DNA of 64,000 nucleotides, taken from positions 1 to 64,000 of the forward strand of contig DASPIU010000016.1 in the NCBI GenBank assembly GCA_035629025.1, in the 5' to 3' direction. This stretch comes from Stenotrophomonas_A sp035629025 (GTDB lineage Bacteria > Pseudomonadota > Gammaproteobacteria > Xanthomonadales > Xanthomonadaceae). Each line of letters starts with the position of its first letter. Positions within the stretch are counted from its first letter, which is position 1. Below are positions 35,475 to 43,280 of this stretch, piece after piece. The notes below the pieces were generated by a model, which saw nothing but the letters and a program-made list of their open reading frames with translations, made no database searches and had not been told where the DNA came from. The translations under genes and the position numbers were made by a program.

Positions 35475-36554
35475 ATGCCCCGCTCCACCGCCTTCGCCCC
35501 GTCCATCCGGGCCCTCGTTCTGGCCACGGCCCTGGCCCTGCCCGGCGCCACCCTGCCCGCTACCGCGTGGGCGGTGCCGTTCTGGGGCGCGCGCCAGTCA
35601 AGCCCGGCCAGCACGCCGCCGGCCGAGCTCAAGCCCGGCGAATGGATCTGGGGCGGGGTGAACAAGGGTTGGGGACCGATGGCCGTGATCGTCAGCCTCA
35701 CCGAACAGCGTGCCTACGCCTATCGCAACGGCATCCTGATCGGCGTGACCACGATCAGCAGTGGCAAGGAGGGTTATGAGACGCCGACCGGCGTGTTCAC
35801 CATCCTGCAGAAGGACAAGGACCACCGTTCCAACCAGTACAACAACGCGCCCATGCCCTACCAGCAGCGGCTGACCTGGGGCGGCGTGGCGCTGCATGCC
35901 GGCGGCCTGCCCGGCTACCCGGAGTCGCACGGTTGCGTGCACCTGCCCAGCGAATTCGCGCGACTGCTGTTCGAGAACTCGAACATGGGCATGGTGGTGG
36001 TCGTATCCGAGGCCGGCGTCAGCCCCGAGGACGTGGTGCATCCGCGCGCGGTCAGCCCGATCGACCCGCTCACCGGCGCGCAGCGTCCGCTGCTGCCACT
36101 GGGCAACGGCCAGGCCTACACCTGGCAACCGCTGGCGGCGCCGAGCGGACCGGTGTCGATGCTGATGAGCACCGCCGACCAGCAGCTGCTGGTGTTCCGC
36201 AATGGCGTGGAGATCGGCCGTGCACGCATTGCGCTGCACGACGCCGGCACACCGGTCGGCACCCAGGCTTTCATCGTCGGCCAGGGTTTCCTGCCGGGCG
36301 AAATCCCCGATCTACCCGGGCAACGCATGCCGAACTGGATGCGCATCGGCATCCCCGGCGAGGCCAACGCCGGGCAGGCGCTGGACGCCGCGACAGTCGG
36401 CCGCCTGCAGGTGCCCACCGGCTTTCTCGCCAACGTGCTGCCGTTGCTGACCCCGGGTGTGGTGCTGGTCGCGACCGACCAGCCGATCCTGCCGGAGACC
36501 ACCGGCGCGGCGGTGCAGGTGCTGGATTCGGACCCGCCGGAGTCGCCGCGCTGA
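35475..36554 (+). CDS. L,D-transpeptidase (YkuD domain)
   Basis: A 359-residue exported enzyme. The signal peptide runs to about residue 33. The YkuD domain spans about residues 60-180 and has the active site ALHAGGLPGYPESHGCVHLP, with catalytic Cys in SHGCVH. It forms 3-3 cross-links or attaches proteins to peptidoglycan. A second region at about 215-320 partly repeats the first fold (SMLMSTADQQLLVFRNGVEIGRARI), without the Cys motif. TAGGAT at 35442-35447 may be its -10 box. It ends eight bases from the facing yjdM gene. Confidence 0.9.
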   Translation: MPRSTAFAPSIRALVLATALALPGATLPATAWAVPFWGARQSSPASTPPAELKPGEWIWGGVNKGWGPMAVIVSLTEQRAYAYRNGILIGVTTISSGKEGYETPTGVFTILQKDKDHRSNQYNNAPMPYQQRLTWGGVALHAGGLPGYPESHGCVHLPSEFARLLFENSNMGMVVVVSEAGVSPEDVVHPRAVSPIDPLTGAQRPLLPLGNGQAYTWQPLAAPSGPVSMLMSTADQQLLVFRNGVEIGRARIALHDAGTPVGTQAFIVGQGFLPGEIPDLPGQRMPNWMRIGIPGEANAGQALDAATVGRLQVPTGFLANVLPLLTPGVVLVATDQPILPETTGAAVQVLDSDPPESPR

Positions 36555-36561
36555 GCGTCGC

Positions 36562-36897
36562 TCAGGCCTTGCGCAGGTAGATCGTCTTCAGCACCAGGCC
36601 CTTGATCTTGTCCGAGTGGCCTTCGATGTGTTCGGCATCATCCTCGACCAGGCGGATGTTGCGGATCACCGTGCCCTGCTTGAGCGGGATCGATGAACCC
36701 TTGACCTTGAGGTCCTTGATCACGGTGACGGTATCGCCGTTGGCAAGCACGTTGCCGTTGCTGTCGCGCACGACCGTGCCGGCGGCGGCCGGTTCGCCCT
36801 CGGCCCATTCGTGGCCGCAATCGGCGCAGACCAGCAACGCGCCGTCGGCATAGGTGTTTTCAAGCGAACATTGCGGGCAAGGCGGCACGGCAGGCAT
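36562..36897 (-). CDS. yjdM: YjdM/PhnA family zinc-ribbon protein
   Basis: A 111-residue protein. The N-terminal CPQC and CADC pairs form a zinc ribbon. The C-terminal SH3-like region (GDTVTVIKDLKVKG, LKQGTVIRNIRL, GHSDKIKGLVLKTIYLRK) is the family signature. It is often misnamed alkylphosphonate utilization protein; the real role is unknown. ATG 36897 starts MPAVPPCPQC, as in homologues. Confidence 0.92.
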   Translation of the reverse strand: MPAVPPCPQCSLENTYADGALLVCADCGHEWAEGEPAAAGTVVRDSNGNVLANGDTVTVIKDLKVKGSSIPLKQGTVIRNIRLVEDDAEHIEGHSDKIKGLVLKTIYLRKA

Positions 36898-37042
36898 GGC
36901 GATCACGGCATGGGAGAGGAGAAGCAGCGCCATTGTACGGGCCGCAACCGGCCGGCGCCTTCGGCAACCGGCAGCGCGCGCCTACACGCCCACGGCACGC
37001 GCGCCTGCGGATCATCGTGGCTCCGCGTCTGCATGGAGGTCC

Positions 37043-38023
37043 ATGGTGAGCGCTTCCCAAGGTTCCCGCTTCGTCGTGTATGTGGCGTTGGCCGGCAATT
37101 TCGGCATCGCCGTTGCCAAGTTCGTGGCCGCGGCCATTTCCGGCAGCTCGGCCATGCTCAGCGAAGGCGTGCATTCGCTGGTCGACACGGCCAACGAACT
37201 GCTGTTGCTGCACGGCCTGCGTCGCGCCGAACGCCCGCCGACGCCGACACACCCGTTCGGGCATGGGCGCGAGCTGTACTTCTGGAGTTTCATCGTCGCC
37301 TTGCTGGTGTTCGCGATGGGCGCGGGCATCTCGCTGTACGAAGGCATCGTGCATCTGCGCCACCCCGAGCCGGCGCGGAACCATGGCCTGGCCTATGCGG
37401 TGCTCGGCGTGTCCTTCGCCTTCGAGGGTGCGTCCTGGTGGGTGGCGTTGCGCGAGTTCCGCCGGCGCAAGGGCGCGCTGGGCTATTTCGCCGCGTTCCG
37501 CCAGAGCAAGGACCCGAGCACCTTCACTGTGCTGCTGGAAGACAGTGCCGCCCTGCTCGGCCTGCTGATCGCCTTCTTCGGCCTGCTCGCTGCGCAGTGG
37601 CTGGACATGCCGCAGCTCGATGGCGTGGCCTCGATCGGCATTGCCGCGGTGCTGGCCTGCACCGCCTTCCTGCTTGCGCGCGAAACCAAGGGCCTGCTGA
37701 TCGGCGAGCCGGCGCACCCGCATGTGGCCCAATCGCTGCTGGACATCGCCGGGCACGACCCGGACGTGCGCGCCGCCAATGGCGTGCTGACCATGCAGAT
37801 GGGGCCGAGCCAGGTGGTCGCCGCGCTCAGCGCCGAGTTCGAGGACAGCCGTACGACGCCGCAGATCGAAGCGTGCATCGGCCGCATCGAGCACGCCGCG
37901 CGGCAGCGCCATCCCGATCTGGTGGCCTTGTTCATCAAGCCGCAGACCCCGGAGGTGTGGCACGCACGGCGCGAGCGCATGGAGCAGGCCGGGGACGACG
38001 CGGTGGAGCGCGGCATCCCGTAG
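37043..38023 (+). CDS. Cation diffusion facilitator family transporter
   Basis: A 326-residue inner-membrane metal exporter with six helices over about residues 8-215. The metal site HSLVDTANE in helix 2 and the acidic LEDSAALLG in helix 5 are present. The cytoplasmic domain (about 215-315) follows. The metal is unknown; the helix-5 motif ED rather than HD suggests a branch away from the classical zinc exporters. GGAGG before ATG 37043 is a clear ribosome site. The stop TAG forms the start of a possible -10 box of the next gene. Confidence 0.9.
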   Translation: MVSASQGSRFVVYVALAGNFGIAVAKFVAAAISGSSAMLSEGVHSLVDTANELLLLHGLRRAERPPTPTHPFGHGRELYFWSFIVALLVFAMGAGISLYEGIVHLRHPEPARNHGLAYAVLGVSFAFEGASWWVALREFRRRKGALGYFAAFRQSKDPSTFTVLLEDSAALLGLLIAFFGLLAAQWLDMPQLDGVASIGIAAVLACTAFLLARETKGLLIGEPAHPHVAQSLLDIAGHDPDVRAANGVLTMQMGPSQVVAALSAEFEDSRTTPQIEACIGRIEHAARQRHPDLVALFIKPQTPEVWHARRERMEQAGDDAVERGIP

Positions 38024-38026
38024 AAT
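38021..38026 (+). promoter_or_regulatory. Possible -10 box of the Hsp70 gene
   Basis: TAGAAT, one base from consensus, includes the stop codon of the CDF gene and is followed by GCGCGG. It lies 42 bases before the Hsp70 start. The same arrangement occurs at 44979-44984, and the same TAGAATG sequence at 48244. Confidence 0.35.
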
Positions 38027-38067
38027 GCGCGGCCCCGCGGCCTGGCCGTGCAGCACGTGACAGCCTC

Positions 38068-39420
38068 ATGCGCCTGGGCATCGACTTCGGTACCAGCAAC
38101 TCGGCGGCCGCCGCGGTGATCGGCGGCCAGGTCGTGCCGGTGGCATTCGGCGCGGCCCTGCAATTCCGCACCACGGTGTATTTCCCCGAGGTGATGCGCG
38201 ACCCCAACGACTTCGCCCTGACCCCGGCGATGGAGCACGAAGTCGAACGGCTCATCGATGCCGGCCGCCGTGACGCATTGGCCGCCGGCCGTCCGCGCGA
38301 GGAAGCAGCGCTGCGCCGCGACGCCGTTCGCGTGGTGCGCCGCCAGTGGATGGAAGAGGCCGTGCGCGAACCGGCCAGTTCGGCTGCACTGCTGCACAAC
38401 GCGGTGTACGGCGACGAGGCGCTGGAAGCCTATTTCCTGGAAAACGAAGGCAACCTGGTGCAGAGCCCGAAGTCCATGCTCGGCTACAGCCTGCACCCGC
38501 GTGCGCGCCAGACCATCAGCGGCATCGCCAGCCACATCCTCGAACACATCCGCCTCACCGCCTCGCGTCAGTTCGACCACAACATCCGCCATGCGCTGAT
38601 TGGCCGACCGGTGCGCTTCCGCAGCTCGATCGGCGAGGCCGGCAATGCGCAGGCGCTGGAAATCCTGCAGGCGGCGGCAAGCGATGCCGGCTTCGACGAC
38701 ATCGAGTTCCTTGAAGAACCGGCCGCCGCGGCCATGCACCACCACGCCGGCAGTGCCGAGCGCCACGAAGCGGTGATCGTCGACATCGGCGGCGGCACCA
38801 CCGACATCGCCCACGCCAGCGTCGGCGGCCAGGCCGCGCCGCAGGTGCATCGTGCCTGGGGTGTGGCGCGCGGCGGCACCGACATCGACCTGGCCCTGAG
38901 CCTGGCCGGCTTCATGCCGCTGTTCGGCCGCGGCAGCACGCGCGTGCCGGCGCACCATTACGTCGAAGCGGCGATGGTGCAGGACCTGCCACGCCAGCGC
39001 GACTTCCGCCAGCACCGCTACGACAACGTGCCGGAGCCCTACCAGACGCGCCTGCAGGCGCTGCAGGAAGCCGGCAACACCGCGCGCCTGTACCGCGCGG
39101 TGGAGCGCAGCAAGATTGCGCTGAGCGATGCGCCCGCTCATGCCGAGGCGCTGGACTTCATCGAACCCGGCCTCGGCACCGACATCGCTGCCAGCGCCCT
39201 GGTGACCGCCGCTGGGGGCTACCTGGACGAGCTCGAAGCGCTACTGCGTAGCGTGGTGGCCGATATCGGCCACGTGCCCGCCGTGGTGTTCCTGACCGGC
39301 GGCATGTCGCGCGCCGGCTACGTGCGCGAGCGAGTGATGGCCTGCTTCCCGGGCGCGCGGCTGGTGCATGGCGATCCTTCTTTTGGCGTGGTGCAGGGCC
39401 TGGCGCTGGCGGCAGCGTGA
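38068..39420 (+). CDS. Hsp70 family chaperone, YegD-like
   Basis: A 450-residue actin-fold ATPase. GIDFGTSNSAAAAV (phosphate 1), VDIGGGTTDIAHA (phosphate 2) and LTGGMSRAGYVRERV (adenosine) mark the nucleotide domain. The protein stops after it, so the Hsp70 substrate-binding domain is missing, as in E. coli YegD. DnaJ-dependent folding should not be assumed. ATG 38068 starts MRLGIDFGTSNS. Confidence 0.9.
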   Translation: MRLGIDFGTSNSAAAAVIGGQVVPVAFGAALQFRTTVYFPEVMRDPNDFALTPAMEHEVERLIDAGRRDALAAGRPREEAALRRDAVRVVRRQWMEEAVREPASSAALLHNAVYGDEALEAYFLENEGNLVQSPKSMLGYSLHPRARQTISGIASHILEHIRLTASRQFDHNIRHALIGRPVRFRSSIGEAGNAQALEILQAAASDAGFDDIEFLEEPAAAAMHHHAGSAERHEAVIVDIGGGTTDIAHASVGGQAAPQVHRAWGVARGGTDIDLALSLAGFMPLFGRGSTRVPAHHYVEAAMVQDLPRQRDFRQHRYDNVPEPYQTRLQALQEAGNTARLYRAVERSKIALSDAPAHAEALDFIEPGLGTDIAASALVTAAGGYLDELEALLRSVVADIGHVPAVVFLTGGMSRAGYVRERVMACFPGARLVHGDPSFGVVQGLALAAA

Positions 39421-39524
39421 TCGTGTGAGGCCAGGCCGCAACACTGTGTCCGGCCGGCGTGGCGCGGCATAGCCAGTGCACGCAGCTATGCTGCGGACCT
39501 TTCCACTGTGCAGGACGCTCAAAG

Positions 39525-40043
39525 ATGTCGCTGACTCTCCACCAGACCACCGTGCCCGTGCTCGTGCACGGCCTGCGCCAACTCTCCCACGTGCTCGACA
39601 AGGGCCTGGCCCACGCCACCGCGCAAGGCCTGGACCCGGCCACCCTGGTCAACGCGCGCCTGGCCGCCGACATGCTGCCGCTGTCAGGGCAGGTGCAGCG
39701 CGCCAGCGACACCGCCAAGGCCAGCGTGCAGCGCCTGTCGCAAGTCGCCGCGCCGAAGCTGGAAGACAACGAGCAGACCTTCGAGCAATTGCAGGCCCGC
39801 ATTGCCGCCACCATCGACTATCTGCTGGCGGTGCCGGCCGAGGCGTTCGAGGGCGAACGCGACATCGTGCTGAAATTCGGCCCGCTGCAGACGCGCTTTG
39901 ACGGCCCGGGCTATCTGACCGAGTTCGCGCTGCCGAACTTCTTTTTCCACGTCACCACGGCCTACGGCATCCTGCGCAACCAGGGCGTGGCGATCGGCAA
40001 GCTGGATTACCTGGGCCGTATCGGGCAGGCCGATCCGGCCTGA
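39525..40043 (+). CDS. DUF1993 family protein
   Basis: A 172-residue helical protein. The start SLTLHQTTVPVLVHGLRQLSHVLDKG and the closing LPNFFFHVTTAYGILRNQGV are typical of DUF1993, a DinB-like four-helix family found in bacteria and fungi. No enzyme activity is known. ATG 39525 was chosen as the family start. The stop codon lies inside the first unit of a short tandem repeat. Confidence 0.9.
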   Translation: MSLTLHQTTVPVLVHGLRQLSHVLDKGLAHATAQGLDPATLVNARLAADMLPLSGQVQRASDTAKASVQRLSQVAAPKLEDNEQTFEQLQARIAATIDYLLAVPAEAFEGERDIVLKFGPLQTRFDGPGYLTEFALPNFFFHVTTAYGILRNQGVAIGKLDYLGRIGQADPA

Positions 40044-40155
40044 TCGACCCTCGGAGGCTGATCCGGATGCGTGATCCGGCCTGATCGCCCCTCGGGGCTA
40101 ATCCGGATGCGCAATGCCCTTTGCCCGTCGGGGCTGATCTGGATACGCAATGCCC
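40039..40155 (+). repeat. Degenerate tandem repeat, three units of about 40 bases
   Basis: Units 40039-40079, 40080-40119 and 40120-40155 share the blocks TGATCG-CCCTCGG-GGCT, ATCCGGATGCG and GCAATGCCC. The first unit begins inside the DUF1993 stop region. It contains no gene. It lies directly before a family 3 dispersed repeat, so two kinds of repeat are stacked in this gap. Confidence 0.75.
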
Positions 40156-40157
40156 AC

Positions 40158-40253
40158 TGTAGGAGCGGCTCTTGTGGCCTTCTCGGCCATCAGCCGCGAC
40201 CGTGATCTGTTAGATCGCGACTCCGCCGGTCGGGGCTGAAGCCCCTCCTACAG
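40158..40253. repeat. Dispersed palindromic repeat, family 3
   Basis: Full-length unit: TGTAGGAGCGGCTCTTGTGG at the left, GGCCTTCTCGGCC small hairpin, CAGCCGCGACCGTGATCTG and the near-complementary centre, then GGTCGGGGCTGAAGCCCC and CTCCTACAG at the right. The ends TGTAGGAG and CTCCTACA are inverted. This is the only full copy here that is between two genes in the same direction. Confidence 0.82.
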
Positions 40254-40286
40254 GACCCCCAGCCGCAGGTAACGCCCCCGCTGAAT

Positions 40287-40316
40287 AAGACGCCAAGCCT
40301 CCAGGCTCGGCGTCTT
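40287..40316. terminator. Strong hairpin, possible terminator
   Basis: A 14-bp stem (40287-40300 with 40303-40316) with one mismatch and a two-base loop. It lacks a clear T-run on the plus strand; on the minus strand it is followed by TCTTATTCAG. It ends the repeat-rich gap after DUF1993. Confidence 0.5.
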
Positions 40317-40534
40317 CAGCCCATTCAGGTGGGAATTAACGAACCTCTACGCGCACAGGCGTAAGCTCCACCAGCGCGGCGCTCCCTGCGCCGCCGACGC
40401 TTCCGCGTCCTTCGCGTGATTCCCGCCTTGCGACCATGCCGGCCCGTGCCGGCCGGCCGCTTTCACTCCCAGGCATCGCGCATCGCCGCAGGCCCTATGG
40501 CCTGCGCCCCCTCCCCACTCAGGAGAGCCGCTAC
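40317..40534 (+). other. Non-coding leader region of the 61-residue gene
   Basis: No gene is seen in these 218 bases. It contains the inverted repeat TACGC-GCACAG-GCGTA (40348-40363) and an 8-bp hairpin 40487-40494 with 40499-40506 around CTAT. The hairpin lies just upstream of the AGGAG at 40520-40524 and could affect translation. The long leader suggests regulation, but no known riboswitch was recognised. Confidence 0.4.
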
Positions 40535-40720
40535 ATGGCACGTCCCAGCAAGCAGAAGATCCAGCCCACCGTATCGCGCGCCGACGGCAAGACCCAGCCG
40601 CTGAACCGCGAGCGCATTGCCGCCGACCTGGCCGCGTTCCGCAAGGCCGGCGGCCGCATCGAAGTGCTGCCGACCTTCTTCCGCCCCGGCCGCCCGGCCA
40701 ACGACCACGAAGGCGATTGA
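40535..40720 (+). CDS. Small basic conserved-type protein
   Basis: A 61-residue protein that starts MARPSKQKIQP and contains RERIAADLAAFRKAGGRIEVLP, then FFRPGRPANDHEGD. The middle looks like an amphipathic helix; both ends look unstructured. It has no recognised domain. CAGGAGAGCC before ATG 40535 is a good ribosome site. Codon third positions are GC-rich throughout, as expected for a real gene here. The basic N-terminus could bind nucleic acid, but this is speculation. Confidence 0.72.
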   Translation: MARPSKQKIQPTVSRADGKTQPLNRERIAADLAAFRKAGGRIEVLPTFFRPGRPANDHEGD

Positions 40721-40747
40721 GCCCTCGCGGCCACTTCGCGGCGGCGC

Positions 40748-41641
40748 TCAGCCGCCGCGCCGCACCCGCACCCCGCCGGAGTGCGAATCGATACTGACGT
40801 CGCCGTTGCCACTCCCCAGACGCACGTCCAGGCTGCTTCCCGGCCCATAACGCGGCCGCTCCACCTCGCCGGCATCGCTGTCGATGTCGCCGCTGAAGGT
40901 TTCCACCCGCAGCCGCGCCGAGATATCCCGCGGCAGGCGCACGCCGATGTCGCCACTCACGCTCTGCAGCTCCACGCTGCCGCCCGGCGCCAACGCCGCG
41001 ATGCCCAGGTCCATGTCGCCCGATACCGTTTCGGCGCGCAGGCGTGACAACTGCCCTGCTTCCAGCCCGATGCTGCCGGACACGGTTTCCAGGCCGATGT
41101 CGCCGCGCGCGCCCTGCCCGGCGCGCAGGCGCCCGCTGACCGTGTTCGCGCGCAGGCGCTGCGTCGCCAGTTGCACCTGCAAGCCACCGCTGACCGTGGA
41201 CAGTTGCGACTCGCGCGCCTTGCCCTGCGCCCGCAGCTCGCCGGACACGGTCTGCGCCTGCAGGCGCTCCAGATCCACATCGTCCACGTCGAGGTCGGCA
41301 CTGACCGTCTGCGCCTGCAGCTGCGCCCCGCGCGGCACGCGCAACTCGAGTTCCGTGCCATGCGAATTGCGCCCGTTCTGCGGGTAGACCACGCGCAGCT
41401 GCACGCGGTTGGCGCTGCTTTGCACGTCCAGGCGCTGGCCTTCGCCGAGCTGACCGGTCAGGGTCACTTCGTTGCGATCCCAGCCACGCACGCGCACCTG
41501 GCCGGCGACGTTGTCCAGTTCGACGCGGCCGCCGCTGGCCAGCGTGTGGCGTTCGTTGACCGCGCTCTGAGCGTGCGCCGGTGCGGCCTGGACCGCGATC
41601 GCGGCGGCGAACAATACGGGAATGAGCGGTAGTGGTTTCAT
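40748..41641 (-). CDS. DUF4097 beta-helix exported protein
   Basis: A 297-residue exported protein with signal peptide to about residue 24 (AAPAHA). From about residue 95 to 260, eight segments of roughly 19 residues carry the element T-V-S-G (AQTVSADL, AQTVSGEL, LSTVSGGL, ANTVSGRL, LETVSGSI, AETVSGDM, LQSVSGDI, VETFSGDI), the pattern of a right-handed beta helix seen in DUF4097 proteins. It is the third gene of a sigma/anti-sigma operon, with 16 bases to the upstream gene. It is probably an output of or input to that envelope response. Confidence 0.85.
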   Translation of the reverse strand: MKPLPLIPVLFAAAIAVQAAPAHAQSAVNERHTLASGGRVELDNVAGQVRVRGWDRNEVTLTGQLGEGQRLDVQSSANRVQLRVVYPQNGRNSHGTELELRVPRGAQLQAQTVSADLDVDDVDLERLQAQTVSGELRAQGKARESQLSTVSGGLQVQLATQRLRANTVSGRLRAGQGARGDIGLETVSGSIGLEAGQLSRLRAETVSGDMDLGIAALAPGGSVELQSVSGDIGVRLPRDISARLRVETFSGDIDSDAGEVERPRYGPGSSLDVRLGSGNGDVSIDSHSGGVRVRRGG

Positions 41642-41657
41642 CGGGCTTCCTCGGGTG

Positions 41658-42239
41658 TCAGGTGGCGCGGGCCGGCGCACCGAGCGCGGCCATGCGGGTC
41701 AGTTCAAGGCGTTTGTCGTACGTGCGGCGCAGCTGGCCGAGCAGGTAGCGCGCGTCGGGGCGCTCGCGCAGGGCGCTGCGAATCTGCGCGGCACTGTCGT
41801 CGAGCTCGCGCAAGGCCGGTTGCAGCTCGGCAGGGACCGGGGCGGATGGCAGCGCGGCCATCGCCTGGTGATACTCGCCCGACAGGCTGTCGGCCTGGGC
41901 CAGCAGCGGCGCCTGCACCGGTGCCTGGACGGGTTGCGACTGCGCCGGCGCCTGCGAAAGCACGGGATTGACCGTCTGCTCGGGTACGTGGGCGTGCGGC
42001 AACAGCAGCACCGTCACGGCCAGCAGTGACGCGGCGGCCGCCAGGCTGAGCGGGAGGCGCCAGCGTCGGCGCGAAGCCGGCCGCGGGATGCGTGCCGCTG
42101 GCCGCAGCGGCGCCGTGGTCGCGACATCGGCATCGAGCGCGGCATTGATGCCCTGCCATACCGATTCGGGCGGAGTGCGCCGCGTCGGCAAGCCGCGCAG
42201 CCCGGCCAGCAGGTCGTCGTCGTGTTCGTTGGGGTTCAT
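41658..42239 (-). CDS. Putative membrane anti-sigma factor
   Basis: A 193-residue protein with a cytosolic N-terminus (about 1-58), one membrane helix (LPLSLAAAASLLAVTVLLL, about 61-79) and a periplasmic part with a Gln/Pro/Ala-rich segment and then helices. No zinc-binding HxxxCxxC motif is visible, so it is not a classical ZAS-type factor. Its role is inferred from its place: its start overlaps the stop of the sigma factor gene by four bases. Confidence 0.72.
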   Translation of the reverse strand: MNPNEHDDDLLAGLRGLPTRRTPPESVWQGINAALDADVATTAPLRPAARIPRPASRRRWRLPLSLAAAASLLAVTVLLLPHAHVPEQTVNPVLSQAPAQSQPVQAPVQAPLLAQADSLSGEYHQAMAALPSAPVPAELQPALRELDDSAAQIRSALRERPDARYLLGQLRRTYDKRLELTRMAALGAPARAT

Positions 42240-42805
42240 GCCGTTTCTCCCATGCGCGCGCGCAGCAGGCCGCGCGCGCGATGCAATTGTGCCTTGGAAC
42301 TGCCGACCGCCATCTGCAGCGTTTCGGCGATTTCCTGGTGTTTCCAGCCTTCGATGTCGTGCAGCACCAGCACCGCGCGGGCGCGCGGCGGCAGGGTTTC
42401 CAGCGCCCGCTCCAGGTCGATGCGCTGCGAGGGACAGGGCTCGCGGCCGGCCAGCTCGGCCAGCGCGGACTCGTCGGTCGGCTCGCCTTCGCTGCCGCGC
42501 GCGCGCAGCTCCATCAAGGCGGTGTTGACCGCCAGCCGGTGCAGCCACGTCGCCAGCGCGCTTTCAAAACGGAACTGCGGCAGCGCGCGCCAGGCGCGGA
42601 TGAAGGTGTCCTGCAGTACGTCGTCGGCCCGCGCGGCCTGGCCGCCGCACAGGCGCCACACCACTGCATACAGGCGCGGCGCGTGGCGGCGGTAGATCGC
42701 CTCGTAGGCATGGCGGTCGCCGCTGGCCGCTGCACGGGCGAGGCTGTCGTCATCCGGGCTGGCGGGGGCGGTGGCGCGAAGGGTGGGCACGGTGGCGTCG
42801 AGCAT
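42236..42805 (-). CDS. ECF RNA polymerase sigma factor
   Basis: A 189-residue sigma-70-family factor of the extracytoplasmic function group. Region 2 is YRRHAPRLYAVVWRLCG and DDVLQDTFIRAWRALPQF; region 4 is LPPRARAVLVLHDIEGWKHQEIAETLQMAVGSSKAQLHRA. It directs polymerase to stress promoters when released by its anti-sigma partner, the next gene. An 8-base inverted repeat (AGGTTTAA at 42833-42840, TTAAACCT at 42871-42878) lies just upstream and may be part of its own promoter. Confidence 0.92.
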   Translation of the reverse strand: MLDATVPTLRATAPASPDDDSLARAAASGDRHAYEAIYRRHAPRLYAVVWRLCGGQAARADDVLQDTFIRAWRALPQFRFESALATWLHRLAVNTALMELRARGSEGEPTDESALAELAGREPCPSQRIDLERALETLPPRARAVLVLHDIEGWKHQEIAETLQMAVGSSKAQLHRARGLLRARMGETA

Positions 42806-42832
42806 ATCCCTTGGATGTGCCGGGGCGGAAAA

Positions 42833-42878
42833 AGGTTTAAAGGCTGGCTGCCGCCGCCGTCGCGGGGCGCTTAAACCT
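42833..42878. promoter_or_regulatory. Inverted repeat upstream of the sigma factor gene
   Basis: AGGTTTAA (42833-42840) and TTAAACCT (42871-42878) are perfect inverted copies 30 bases apart. On the minus strand the distal copy reads GGAAGGTTTAAG, which begins with the GGAA of ECF-type -35 boxes. The AT-rich arms stand out in a GC-rich context. It may be an autoregulated promoter or an operator. Confidence 0.4.
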
Positions 42879-42945
42879 TCCGGACATCGACTGCATCCAA
42901 GCTTGCATAGCCGCGGCCCCACCGCGCAGCACGAGGACGGATCCG

Positions 42946-43212
42946 ATGCCCGCAAGCCTGTTGGGCCTGATGTTGCTGGCCTGCCCCCAGCACTGCGAAC
43001 TGCCGCTGCCCGGCAGCGTGCTGGAACTGCGCGTGCAGGCGGCGCAATGGCAATGGTGCCTGCGCGGCGACGAACCCGCGCGCTGGCGCCTGTGCGAGGA
43101 AGATTTGCTGGATGCCCTGCGCGCGCCACTGCACAGCGCGTTGCAAGGCCTGGCCGACAGGCCGCTGCCACGGCACAGGCACGGCTGCGGCGAAGACCGA
43201 TACATTTCGTAG
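42946..43212 (+). CDS. Small cysteine-rich hypothetical protein
   Basis: An 88-codon frame with GAGGA nine to thirteen bases before ATG 42946. The first 13 residues are hydrophobic (MPASLLGLMLLAC), followed by a polar part with several Trp, His and Cys residues. Third codon positions are strongly GC-rich, as in real genes here, but no family is recognised. It is divergent from the sigma factor and 68 bases before the acyl-CoA ligase. It could be a real small protein or chance. Confidence 0.42.
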   Translation: MPASLLGLMLLACPQHCELPLPGSVLELRVQAAQWQWCLRGDEPARWRLCEEDLLDALRAPLHSALQGLADRPLPRHRHGCGEDRYIS

Positions 43213-43280
43213 CACGATTCCGATTGGCAGGGTGCGGACCGAATCCTAATGTCGGTCGTGTCTCCCTCGTTCGCCGCACC

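Noticed and set aside
36811..38067. N-terminal extension of the Hsp70 frame through the CDF gene
   Set aside because: The upstream part is the CDF gene read in the wrong frame. The real Hsp70 start at 38068 gives the canonical MRLGIDFGTSNS.
42771..43280. Extension of the acyl-CoA ligase by 170 residues
   Set aside because: The extension is Arg/Ala/Gly-rich, overlaps the sigma factor start and the small ORF at 42946, and has no counterpart in the ligase family.
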